From positions 46,973,501 to 47,037,500 of the forward strand of contig NC_092591.1 in the NCBI RefSeq assembly GCF_047663525.1: DNA of 64,000 nucleotides. Reading direction: 5' to 3'. The position numbers and the translations under genes are program-made. This DNA comes from Anas platyrhynchos (lineage: Eukaryota > Chordata > Aves > Anseriformes > Anatidae). The notes beneath the pieces were generated by a model. That model saw only the letters and a list, made by a program, of their open reading frames with translations, did no database searches and was not told the DNA's origin. Every line of letters begins with the position of its first letter. Positions within the stretch are counted from its first letter, which is position 1. Below are positions 1 through 12,600 of this stretch, piece by piece.

Positions 1-552
1 CTGAAGTGTAACAAAGTAAAGAAAGCTTAGACGTGTCATGGCTGTGATTCTGCCTTTCAGCACAGCAAGCCATCTCTATCTGATATTCTCATTCTCATGT
101 GAGAGACAGCCCATCTGTGAATGTCTTAAAATTCACTGTTGGCTAATAAAAGATCGGTTCTAGAATATTTTACAGCTTTCATAGCTGAACCATTCTATTC
201 CTTGCAGAACCCACACCTTTGTAGGTAGAAAGGAAAGAGTTACTGGGGTATCATGCTTTAGCTATTTCATTGTTTTGGGAGGTATCAGTGATGACCTCTG
301 GTTTGGTGGTCAAACTGACATCACTTCACTGAAAGACGTAGTTGACTGGTAGAAAATATGTTACATATCTATGACTTTATATGTTATTTAATCTAAAATT
401 GGTTGCACATATAAAATCACCTTAAGTGTTTAGAAAGATTCCGGGTGCTATATTGGATAAAATACATCCTATGATATTTTCACCAGCCATTTAAATCAAG
501 GTATTCCTTCATGCTAAGATATAGCCAAAAGAAGCAGTAAGATCCAGGTTAC
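1..552 (-). other. MUC6: MUC6 intron 22 (partial)
   Basis: I read this on the minus strand for the next VWD3 exon and found no segment with both splice sites and D-domain residues. It is AT-rich single-copy-looking DNA. Confidence 0.6.
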
Positions 553-694
553 CATAGCTAATATGTATTCACAGTTGCCATCAAAAACAAAACGTTGTCC
601 ATCAAAAGTGGTGATGTGGCCTTCTCCATAAAGATTACACGTTGAAGAACACTTTGATTTCTGAACACATTTCCATTTGCCTTTTCTGCAAGTG
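553..694 (-). CDS. MUC6: MUC6 exon 22: start of VWD3 (last exon in window)
   Basis: Residues about 866-913: [15 protein letters not shown], then [19 protein letters not shown] and NCEYILAM. This is the opening of the third D domain, which in gel-forming mucins drives N-terminal multimerisation. Acceptor CTCACTCCCAG, donor GTAACC, phase 2 in and 0 out. The next exon is not recognisable in 1-552 and must lie to the left. Confidence 0.95.
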
Positions 695-3600
695 CTGGGA
701 GTGAGAAGAGAAACTATACTCAGATTTCACAGGAGTAGCACCTTAACCTACATCTTCTTACATACATACATTTTTATAGATAAGACATTCATTTAATTGA
801 CTTGTGTACACTGTGACCAAGTCACAATTAATGTAAGATATAAATACATAAATAAAAGTAATGGATTGCTGAGAAAATTAATTCATGATAAAGAAACCTT
901 CACTCTCTTTTTCTTTCTTTCTTTTCCATTAAAGAAAAATACAAGCTCATTTCTTTTTGCTGTTAATGAAAACAGATATCTGTGTTCTGTGCTGTTTGGG
1001 TGCTGGTGGATTTTTATACTAGATTAGAAACTGGAAAATGAATAAAGTACCTTGATAATGCTGCTAAGGAGATGGAAGCAATCTTTTTGGGAGGTTGTTT
1101 ATATCTATAGAGAAGAAGGAAGACAGCACCCTCATCTTTATTTAGTTGTTAATCCTTGTGGAGCTGTTAATCCTCAACCTTACATAGCTTACCTTTATAT
1201 GCCCTACAAAGGATGCCCTTATTCCTTGGATATAGAGGTGGAAGAAATATCCCTGAAGCCAGTACAGCTGACTAGTAGACCATGACTCATTTGTACATAA
1301 ATATTGCCAAGTGTTAAGCTTCTCTTTATTTAAGGAATATAGTGCTTCGTCATTATATTCCTTCAGTTTAGCTTTCAGCTTTTGCTATTTCCTACTCTCC
1401 TATCAACTGAATTCTTTGTTATATAGTTGTACGGCTCAGTGAAACAGAGGTTCAGGAATAGAAAGTCGTGTGACCCTTACCAGATTTCACATTCAGTTTG
1501 GATCTGTTCACCTCTTCCATACGCAAGGCCACCATATTCACAAGGACAATCCTCAGCTGGAACACACCTGCCATCAAGATTTTCGTATAGCCCATCAGCG
1601 CAGACACATCCTGATTCACATTTAGTAGGTATCTGGTAAAGATCAACCGATTGCAAAATGAAAAAGAACATAAAATGTATTTTATCTTGTACGTGATTGG
1701 TGTCAAGAATGAATCTGTGCTCAGTTCTAGTTTTCATTTGATTTAAATGTTATGATTTTCTTCATGCTAATATTCAACTAGTCAATTGAACTAGTTTCAC
1801 TGAAGTTATAAGATATACCTGTTGTGTGAGATAGTAAACATACTTGAAGACTGAAAAATTTCTTTTGTTTCTACATACTTTTCTTTTGTTCCGTTCAGAC
1901 AAACAGAGCACAATATAAGTTTCTTTATACCACGGAACACTATTACATTACAATGTTCCAGTCAGTCTTTTTCCTTAGTATGAAAGCAAAAGAAAACCCT
2001 ATCAGGATAGAACAGAAGTCCACCTAGCTTAGGTATCTTGAACCCTAAAACCGTCAACACCAGATATTTGTGAAAGAATCGAACAGAAAGCATATACTAC
2101 ATGTTCTGTCAGTTTCTAGCAACATGTAGCTTATGGAGCCAGAGGTGATAGTGAAGGATTATATTATCCTTAATGGATTTTTATTCTATTTGTTTCATAT
2201 AATTCAAATCAGTAATCCATTTAATTTAATTCCCTTAATCCCTTTTTGAATGTGTGTATGTTTTTACTGTCTATTGTCCATAGAAAGAAGTTTGGTGCTC
2301 AATTATATATGTTAGAAGAAATATTTCCTTTCATTTCTCTAGAAGGAACTGAATCCTGCCCAGATTTCTCACGTTCTAGGTAACTACCAGAACATTCTTC
2401 CTCTCCCCTAGAGGATTAATATCCCAGGGCTGTGAAACTCACACATTCAATTCCAGTAGCCAGCATCTGACAGGTAGGGGCACATGTAGCTCCATACTTG
2501 TTTTCTAAGTTGTCAGAACATGATATATATTTCTTAGGAGCTCTGCAGCTTTCTATACAAAAAGGAAGAAAAACAAACATAGGAAACTGTGAAGTAGCAA
2601 TTTTAAAGCAGAAAAGAATATGTTACAAAGTAAACCAAATCAGACCCATACCTGCAGGATTTTGAGGTTTGCCAGTGCAACTGAGCCTCCCATTAACACA
2701 GTAGCTAGGGGAAAAAACAAATAGAAAAAAAAATTTCAATGCAGTTCTCTCCTAAGAAAGAAATACAGATTTTCTGCAAAATGACAACTTGTTATTCACC
2801 ACTGAAGGTGTTTCATTTGTGTTAGTAGTACCTCCCCATCCTCCAGAACAGAACATGGATCAGTTTGCCCCTTTTTGCTTTTAGCGCACAGTAGCATCAG
2901 TTTAGAAAGTGAAGGGTGAGCCATCTTGCTGTTTGTATACAGCAGTACAAATGTGGTTGGCAAAGTCTCCTACTATCTTTGACTAGGAATAATCAGATTT
3001 TACCTATTATTTTCTAATTTTCTACCATTTCCAAGCTTAAGGTTTGTCAAACATTTTCCGTTTAAGAATCTCTTCATTTTAGGAAGTGACAAAAAAGATA
3101 TCTTAAAAAATACTCCTTTGCTATTAAAATAACAGAGACCATACTGTTTTTGGTTGGGATGGAATTCATTTTCTTCATAGCAGCTTGTTTAGTGCTATGT
3201 ATTGGATTTGTGATCAAAATAGTGTTGATAACTGACCAATGTACTAGTTTGTTATATAGCTATTTTTTATATATATATATATATACATATACATATACAT
3301 ATATATATATATATACACACACACATATATATGTTATATAACTGTTGCTGAACAATCTCAAGGCCTTCTCTGTTTCTTAACCTGCCCCACCAACAAGTAG
3401 GCTGGGGGTACACAAGAAGTTGGGAGCAGACACACCTGGGACAGCTGACCAAAGAGATATTCCATACCACATGACACTGTGCTCAGCAATGAATCTGGGG
3501 GAAAGAAGGAAGAAGTGGGGACAGACAGAGTTATGGCATTTGTCTTCCCAAATAATCACTATGTGTGACAAAACCTTGTTTTCCTGGAAACTGCTGAATA

Positions 3601-6600
3601 TGTGCCTGTTGATGGGAAGTAGTAAATTAATTCCTTATTTTGCTTTGCTTATGCACACCACTCTGCTTATTAAGTAAGCTTATTTTTGCTTATTAATAGC
3701 AAAGAAAGTTATTAAACTGTCTTTATCTTGATCCATGAGTTTTCCTGTTTTACCCTCTGATTCTCTCCATCATCCCACTAAGGAGGAGTGAATGAGCAGC
3801 TCTTTAGTGCTTAGCTTCTTACTGTGGTTAATCCACAGAGACACCTGAAGACATCTCTTCATTTCAAATTAGTTGATCTTTAAACACTTACCAGGTAATC
3901 CCACCACTCATTGTTGACTGATCAGGTAGGATGTACTTCCTATCTTCTAAATAACAGGGACAGTGAGATTTACGAACACACTCATTCTTGTGGTTCAAAT
4001 ACGTTCCTTTAGGACAATGGCAGCCTTCAATAGGGATGTCAGTTGGATGACATTCCAGGGCTCGGTAGGAGAGTGACAAGCATGTCCTGTCGCATGCCTG
4101 AGTGTTGTAGCTGAATGTTTGATTGCCTGTACAGGGAATGGCTATAAAACAGGAGAAGAGTGTATGTTACACTTCATTTTCTTATCCTCTTTGCTGTGAA
4201 AGATCACTGCACTCAGAGTAAAATGCCACAACATATATTCTATCAATAGCTTCAATGCTTAAGGCTACCTATGGCTTCTCTTCCTGAGGATGTGGAGCTG
4301 TAGTAAACAGTATTACAGAGCAAGGCTTAACAACAGCCATGTGGCTGTTTCGTTTTTTTCAAGGTTAAATATCTTATTGCCTCTTTGTGTCTTGGAATGA
4401 AATGATGCAAAAGGAAGCTTTGCAGAAATACCAATGTATTTTTACACAACTGTGAAATTTGTGTCAATCTCTAAGATGCAGAATAGCCAAAATCACATCT
4501 GCAAACAATCTTTCCTTGTTTTTCCTAACCCTATGACACAGTATAGTTTTATCTGTCTATTCCACCACTTAACTATCAAGTCCTGGAAGCATTCACATGT
4601 TTATCTTAAAGCATGTGAATAAAGTTTTTGATAAAAGTCTTAAAATAACAGTCCTTTTCTGAAACAGACTAGCAGGGTATTTGTAAGTTCGATATCTGCT
4701 AACCCACTTCTGCTTTCTTCTTTTTTCCATCAATTACTTTCTGCATTACTCTTAAGATGATGTGGACACTGCTTAGAATACTGTTGTATCATTTATGATT
4801 TTTTGTTGTGTTCTGACACATCTGTGAAGTCACCAGTTCATATGAACGTGGCTTTTGTACATACTAGTTGGTCTGCTTAAACAGTATATAGTTGTTTTCT
4901 AACGACTAATGTAGTTTTAAAATATGTTCTCATCCTTTCTCAGTTTTTGTGATAGAAAATTCATGTTTGAATCACTTAAACGGAAATAAATAGACCTCTA
5001 TGCATGCAATAATCTGATGACTGACCTGAGGTTGTTCAGTTACTTACTGCAATTGTCCATACTCTCTCTCCAGTTTTCAAGGATTAAACCCATCGAACTG
5101 CATGTTCGTGCATACGATCCCAGAGCAGAACAAATATAAGGGAAGGTCTCTTCGTAATTACAGGCTTGGTAGACGCATCTCTGAAACCCAACACATGGTA
5201 ACTATTCTGTTACTGAGAAGCAGACATTTGGAAGTGCTAAACATGCTGAACTATTCAAGTAACTCAAGCAAAACACATATTATTGCATAACTAAAATTGA
5301 TGAAAACGATCGGGTTAATTGTCTGATTGATATGAAGAAAATATACTCAGTACCTAGAAGATACTTTTGTATATTCACCGCTTTTCAATTTTAATTCTCA
5401 AAATGTTTCACAGAGATTGGCAAATGTAATGAGCTCAGTTACGCACCAGGGAAAAACAATACTTTACAGAGTTAAAGTCTTTGACATGGAAAATTGCAGC
5501 ATAAGCAAAACTATTTTCTTATTCTTAGAATCACAGAATATCCCAAGTGAGAAAGGATCCACAGGGATCATGGAGTCCAACTCCTGGCTCCACACAGGAC
5601 CACCCAAAAATCAAACAATATGTCTGAGAGTGCTGTCCATATAATCTTAGGGATGAGATTGGCAGTCTATGGTCAAACACACTTCCAGTGTAGTGGAGAC
5701 AAAAACATGCTTGTTTCTTAGCCTTTATGCATTGCTGATCCCAATGAGTGGCACATTATATGTAAGCACAATGTGGTCCATATTTGGACGCCCTCTGTAC
5801 TCCATGGATAGTAATTCCTACCTTGTAGAAAGGAATGGGGTTCACCACAGTATGGCACTTCTCAAACACTGTACCTTTCTTCGTAAGAATGGAGCAATGA
5901 GTCTCAGCAGATATTTCTAAGAAAAACAAAGCCATGGACATTAAACACCAGTGAAAGTGAGGAAAAAGGTGAGTAGGAGATTTTGCCCTGCTAGTTACAG
6001 AATTCAAGGCTTGGAAGGGATCTCAAAGGCTCATCTGGTCAATATCCCTGCCAAGAAACACCAGGAATGCTTACATTAGTGTTGACTAACATTTGACTAA
6101 CCTATTACTAATTACCTCCAGTAATTCAGATTTCTTAACATCCCAGGCAATCTGTTAAAATGCTTTGTTATCACAGAATCATTTAAGTTGGAAAAGACCT
6201 TCAAGATCATCAAATTCAACAAACAAATTATGAGTTCATGATTAGAAAATTTATCTAATAGAAAAACAATGTATTGCAGATCATGTCTTATCTTTTCTAC
6301 CAGTGATGTGGAGGATACTATTACTTTATTTTTAGCAGATTTGAAAACTACTAAATTTCCATTCATTTTTCTCCTTGTTAAATTCTCCTTTTAGTGTATT
6401 TGTCCCCTTTTATCCTTGGTCCCACATTCTAGACTACAGATTATTCTTGCTGGCCTTCTCTGGACTCCCTTCCTATAGCTGGTTCTGCTTTTCTCAAACC
6501 ATAGTTCTACTTTCTAACTGCAAAAGTAGGCATGCAACTCTAGCTGAGCTGTTGGCAATGATGGATTCAACAAAAGGACAACTTCAAATGTCTTGCAAGA

Positions 6601-9600
6601 CTATAGTTTAGCTCAAGCAGCTCAGCTGGGTGCCTTTTAATACCAACAGCTGTAGGGACTTGAGAAAGTAAAGCCTGGATTTCAGATACTGTAATGCTGA
6701 ACAACAGTCTAAGACATTCATGGATGTTACAATTTCACTGGAAATATCAACAAAAAGTCTCATTCATTATCTCAATCCCAGATCTCTAGAATGAGATCTA
6801 GTGAGTTTTCACTAGATATATATTCCACAAATCAGAAATGTCTTCTTGGCGACAGAATTTGTGATGTTCAACTGTCTCAGCCTATGCTTCTCTCAAATCC
6901 TCTTTGGATTTATGGAAGTGGCAGACAAAGCTAGCTGGAGAGATCAGTTACAACAGGATCATCTACTTACTGTTCAGTTGACTCAAAGCACAAGGGTCAG
7001 TCTCTCTCTCTAAAGCAGGATTGCAATTTCCTGCCCTCCAGGAATCTACAAACAGGGAAGCTGTTCCTTCAGTGATATCCATGCTAGTCATGAAGTCATC
7101 TGTAGTGTCTCCATTGTAATTGCCACACAAACCTAATAACATTAGAAATGCAAAAGATGACTGAACACCAAAAAATGTGTACACAATGGTCTATGTTTCA
7201 TTCTTCTACAATAGTGAAAAAAAATTGTCAGAAGCTCTAGATGCATGTCACTGAATATTTTAGGTCAAGTAGCCACAGAATCTTGATTACGTTTGCATTC
7301 AGTCACTAAGCCTCTCTCTAACTTCTCAGGTTAACGTTATCCACTTCTGCTCTATGACACCAAAGCACACAAAAAGTTTTGTCTTGTTTTTGGAATAAAG
7401 CATTTTCAGTGGTTTTAAACTAGAAAAAAGAGAAAGGTCATGAAATACTTTTGCATGTTTTCTTCTGTATATAAAATCTGTAATGACAATAATATACATT
7501 TAGACTTTTTTAAACATTCAAAGCCTCTCTATTTCCCCTCAGAAAACTAGAATGCAGGTTGTGCCTTTGCAGTTAATGTTGCTGCACAATAAACACAGAC
7601 TGGATCTAATCATTTTACTCGCCCTTTTCTGGACCTGCTCTCCAACAGGTCCATGTCTCTTTTGTGCCGGCGGCCCCAGACCTAGATGTAGTAGTTCAGG
7701 CGCGGTCTCAGGAGAGCAGAGTAGATGGGGAGAATCACTTCCCTTGCCCTGCTGGCCATGCTGCTGTTGATGCAGCTCAGGATATGGTTGGCTTTCTAGG
7801 CTGCAACTGCACCTTGCCAGCTTGTGTTGAGCTTCTCATCTGCCAGTACCACAAGGTACTCTGCAGGGCTGCTCTCGATCCATTTATCACCCAGTATGTA
7901 GTTATGTTTCAGACTGACCCAACCCTGGTGCAGGAACTTGCACTTGGCCTTGTTGAACTTGATGAGGTTCACATAGACCCACCTCTCAAGAACATTATTA
8001 TATTACACATGAAAAATGTCTCCCATCAAACTCCATTGCTTATTTTTAAAGTTGTGCTAAGAATTTATTTTTCCCTGACATCTGTTTCCCAATGCAGCTT
8101 TTTTTTATTATTATTATTTTTTTTAATCTAGAGAAGAATGGTTATTCCTTAAAGGCTGAATACTGAGCTTTCAAAATTACACTCTGTATATTCTCTCCTT
8201 CACATGGGGACTCGATTTCTTACCCAGGGTTCTGCCTTTGAACTGTGATCCAACTTTCACATAGGCCTGGAACACAGGTGATGTTTGAACTAGAACTTCC
8301 AGATCAAACACTGTATGTATTTGAATGAACATCGAGGACTGTCTGAAAATAGTGATGTCTCCTAAAAGGATAAGAATATTTTTAAATAGAGATTTTGAAG
8401 CATAGGAATACTGCTACAGATTTTAATGCATATATATATATATATTGCATATATTTTTAATGCATATATAAATGTTCTAGCATTCTGTCTACACATCTTC
8501 TCCATCCACATACAACTTTCGACAGAGGGACAGATGAATAGGGAAAGATTTTAACCTTCCTCTAAAACAACTGCTATTGGCAATTACTAGAGAAAAGAAG
8601 CTGGGTTGTGTGTTGTAAAACAGATATTTAATACAATTCAGATTTTACTTATATTCCCTTTTCTTTACCTGATCTGTAAGGTAGCCGTTTAAGTTCATCA
8701 TCATCAGTAAGGAGTTCATTCTGAGAAATCACAATTTTGTCCTGTATGAAAAGGACATAGAATCAGAAGCAAATAGCTATACTGATGGTATTTATATTTT
8801 TCTTTATTTTAGCAAGTGTGTTGTCAAGGACCTACATATTAGGAAGAGACTGATTCGGGCTTTTTCTCATGTTATTCCATACTGCTTTCAGTTTTCACTT
8901 TGAAAATACTGTAGTTTTCTTCACAGCAACTCTAATTCCTTAAGTTGATTTGGCAACACAGATCTTCAATGCATACACTGGAGCTTATGTATAATATCTA
9001 TTTCCCATAATTTTTCATCTCAGGTTACTAGCAATGACTTTACATATTTATTTTACTATCCTGGTTACTGAAGAGCTGGATAGAACCTGTGGAGGGATTG
9101 CTTACCTTCGTAGACAGGTAAATTATAGCACTAAGTGATGTTTCAGAATGAGAATAACCAGACTTTTCATATACAGCCATTAGGGTTCCATTGTTTGGAA
9201 GGCTTGAACTCTGAAGGAAAATAAAGAAAATGTAAGTCTGTCAGAGTAGAAATTATTCGTGAAACAAATGCATATCATAGAAACACCTCAGCTTGTGTTC
9301 GAAGAAGATACTGAAGGTAGACTAAAATTATATTAATTTGATTTTGTGTGTTTCCACATTTCAGGAAATTACCTTCATAAGAATATAAGTGCAAACTCCA
9401 TGGAACCTGTATGATCTAGAATCAAATGTGGTAACAAAGGAGCCTCCTTCCAATGAACACCTTCCAGGGCAGGGCAAGTCTTTGCAATTCCATTGACCCA
9501 TTGTACATTTACTGAGGAAAAAAAGAAAGTTGGCGTAACATTATTCTCATAGCAACCATACTGTTTATAAGCAAAGAGAATTTGATTATCTGTTCTGGAA

Positions 9601-12600
9601 GTTTTGCTATAACTGATCAACACGATAAATCAGTTGTATACACTATCTAACATATGTATATAAACTGAATTTTTATTTCCACTATTTTGAAATTTTTCGT
9701 CACTTTCATTTTAAAATCTCAGCAACTTGCCAGTGGTGGAAGACAAAAACTTTTAATCACTTTTCCCTTCACACTTTCCGTGCTTTGATTTTCTGCATGT
9801 AACTATATGAGCTGAAATTTTTTATCTGAATTTAAAGCTGCTGAACTCTGGTATGGAATGCTATAAAATTTGCTGAATGGATTACCCATGAAAAGCACAC
9901 TTTTTTAGTTCTGAGGCCACTTTCCAGCATTTATCCTCTACTTTATTTATCTGAATGATGACAGCAAGAGAAGTAACACTACAAAAATGTCATTCTGCAT
10001 TTAATATAATTTCCAAATTTAAAAAATACTGTCTTAAATAATTATTTTCTGTTGCAGAACCAAAATACAGTTTTAAGGACTGATTTGGTGATTAAAACTG
10101 CTGAGATAGCGAGGAAGAAGTAAATTTTTTATATTTGTTTTGTACTAACTAATTTAACCTCCACTTCCATAGGAGGTAATGTTATTGTTTTGTGTGGCCT
10201 CCTTCAAGCATTTATATTTCTGCAGATGAATCATGAAATAAAACATGTGCATCTTAAATTAAAAATGTGTAGTTTGTGACACTCAAAGAAGGTGACCTCA
10301 GAGATGATTTCACACATTTGCAGCTGTCTTCAGAAGAGTTAGGATACATTTTTCAGTCACTTGGAATCCGTTGCTACTCACCACGTCCTACATGCTGCTT
10401 TCATTGTCTCACCAGGAGCATATGTTTCCCCATTCAGTGTACATGGGCACTGACTAAGGTGAACACATGTTCGATTCTTTGAGATGTCATCAAGAACAGT
10501 TCCTGCCAAAGAAGGCAAACAACAGAAATACTTTTCTGTATCATTACTTAACACTAAAGCTATTATAACTTGTATGTCTTCCAAAATCAGCTCACAAATG
10601 CTATTCTTGCACAGCCACTGCCTATAGTTAGAAATACAACGTGGAGGAAATTTTCCCTTAATTAAAATAAAACTGACTCTTTACAAGTGATCATGGACTT
10701 TGGCTAATTTGTTACATGAAAGTGCAGGTAATTGTCTTCATTTGAACTTAGCCTAAAGTAACACTACGCCTGAAGTTTATTTTTTCCAAATTTTCGCTAT
10801 GGTGCTCTAACTAGGTTGAGAATTTTGGGATGGACACAATCTAGTTCCTAAATCTAGTTTTAAATGTGTATATCACAACATGTTATTTATCACTACTATA
10901 AAGTGATGATAACGATGTAAATACCCATATCACAACAACCTTGGGGAATATTTCAGTCCCAGAAATTCAGTTCTGGTTTCAGCTTCAGGAAATGATGAAC
11001 ATGATAGTCATAATTACAGTTCTTCTATGCTTGTTCATCCTGAACTACTTTAAAGGAGCTTTATAAAATGCCTATAATATTGCAGAATTTCTCTGAGGTA
11101 CTCTGCCTCTTGCTGGTGCTCTGAAAGGATAGATACCACTTTAGGAGAGGAAATGAACTATATCTTACTCAATTTGCTACATATCTTATTCTATTTGCTT
11201 ACTCAATATACTACAGAAATATAAGAAGGCAGCATATAATTATCCCTTTGCATGCTATGGTCATCTGAGGAAAATGCTTTTATGACTGTTCTAGCAAACA
11301 GTGACCAAGGATCTTTAATGACCATGACTATTCAAGACTCCAGTTAAATCATGTTCTCTCAGAAATGGCAGTTCTAGCAGCACAATGCCAGTTTACTGTT
11401 CCAGAAGTCTTTTCCATTTGACTATAGATATATTCCAAAAATATTTGCATGGGTCTTTTAGGTTTTTTATGATGAATACAAAAATGATACCTTCTGGACA
11501 AAAGCAGCCATAGGTACAGTGACTGGAACAGCTGTATTCTGGGTTGGAACAGGTTTTAATACACGGAGAACCACACTCTTCATAGATCTGGTTAGCTGAA
11601 CATTTTCCCACAGCTGCAACAACCAACAGTGCAAGTGTTAAGGCTTCTAAAGTATAAACATAGAAGAATCTCTCATCTGCCACAGAGGATGGAGAAGACC
11701 TTGTGATTACTAGCATTAACGTCTTGTTACCCCACCTAAGTACTCAGTTCATCATTGGAATATTCTTCATCATCATCACCATTCTAGCCTTTATTAATTT
11801 CTGTTTTTATTATGTATTAAATTCAAGCAGAGATTTTTCACCATCTGAAAGAGGAAAGTGAGGTGGGGAAAGGGGGCATTAGAGACAAGGTTGACAAAGA
11901 AACAATTCAAACTAAGAAGTTCATTAACTTTGTATGTTTGGAATATATTAGCAAATTTGAAGATTCTCAGCTTCGTTTTTGGAAAAAAAAAAAAAAAAAA
12001 AAGGTTCACAGTCACTACCTGGCACTCCCCTGCCCCTTTTTTTTCCTTCCTTTTTTAGCTTTGCATTTTATCACTTTACTACCAATCTTTGTAACGGTCT
12101 ATTGGTTGTATGAAAACTGCTATGACTTTGAGAAGACCGTGATTTTACTGTGATTATTAAGACTTATTGTACAGTTCTGTAAATTTACATAGTGCCTTAC
12201 TAATATTTATCAATGTCTACAAAATCCCCTGAAGAATTAATAATTCTGGAGGTTTAAAACCTATTGCAGACCAAACAAAAAAAAATGGGTTACCAACATG
12301 TATGAGGGATAACGTTGGACAGGAGGAGAAAAAAAATTATTTCAGAAAGAAGGGCATATTAAAGATTTGGGGATAATAATGGAAATGAGTAGGGAAAGTT
12401 TTCAGTAAGAGGAAAGAATGAAAAAAATCTCATTGTTAAATAGAAAACAAAAAATGAAGAGTCATGCCAGCGCATATGAAGATCAAGAAGAAAACAGTAT
12501 GGGAGATGCTGGTAGGGCAAAATGATACGAGGCCTTGAAAGGAAAAATGGGCTTTCACCATTCTTATGCTAAAATCATAATGGTAGCCAATCTCAAAGAT

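Noticed and set aside
1-552. A further VWD3 exon
   Set aside because: No segment on the minus strand combined splice borders, correct phase and D-domain residues.
7552-8131. Overlapping plus-strand frames including one of 155 codons
   Set aside because: They lie antisense over a clear CR1 ORF2 fragment. The sequence is the reverse complement of CR1 and the peptide has no independent support.
11614-11716. N-terminal extension of the frame containing MUC6 exon 9
   Set aside because: The sequence upstream of the AG at the exon 9 border is intron that happens to stay open. Phase from exon 8 and homology begin at VGKCSANQ.
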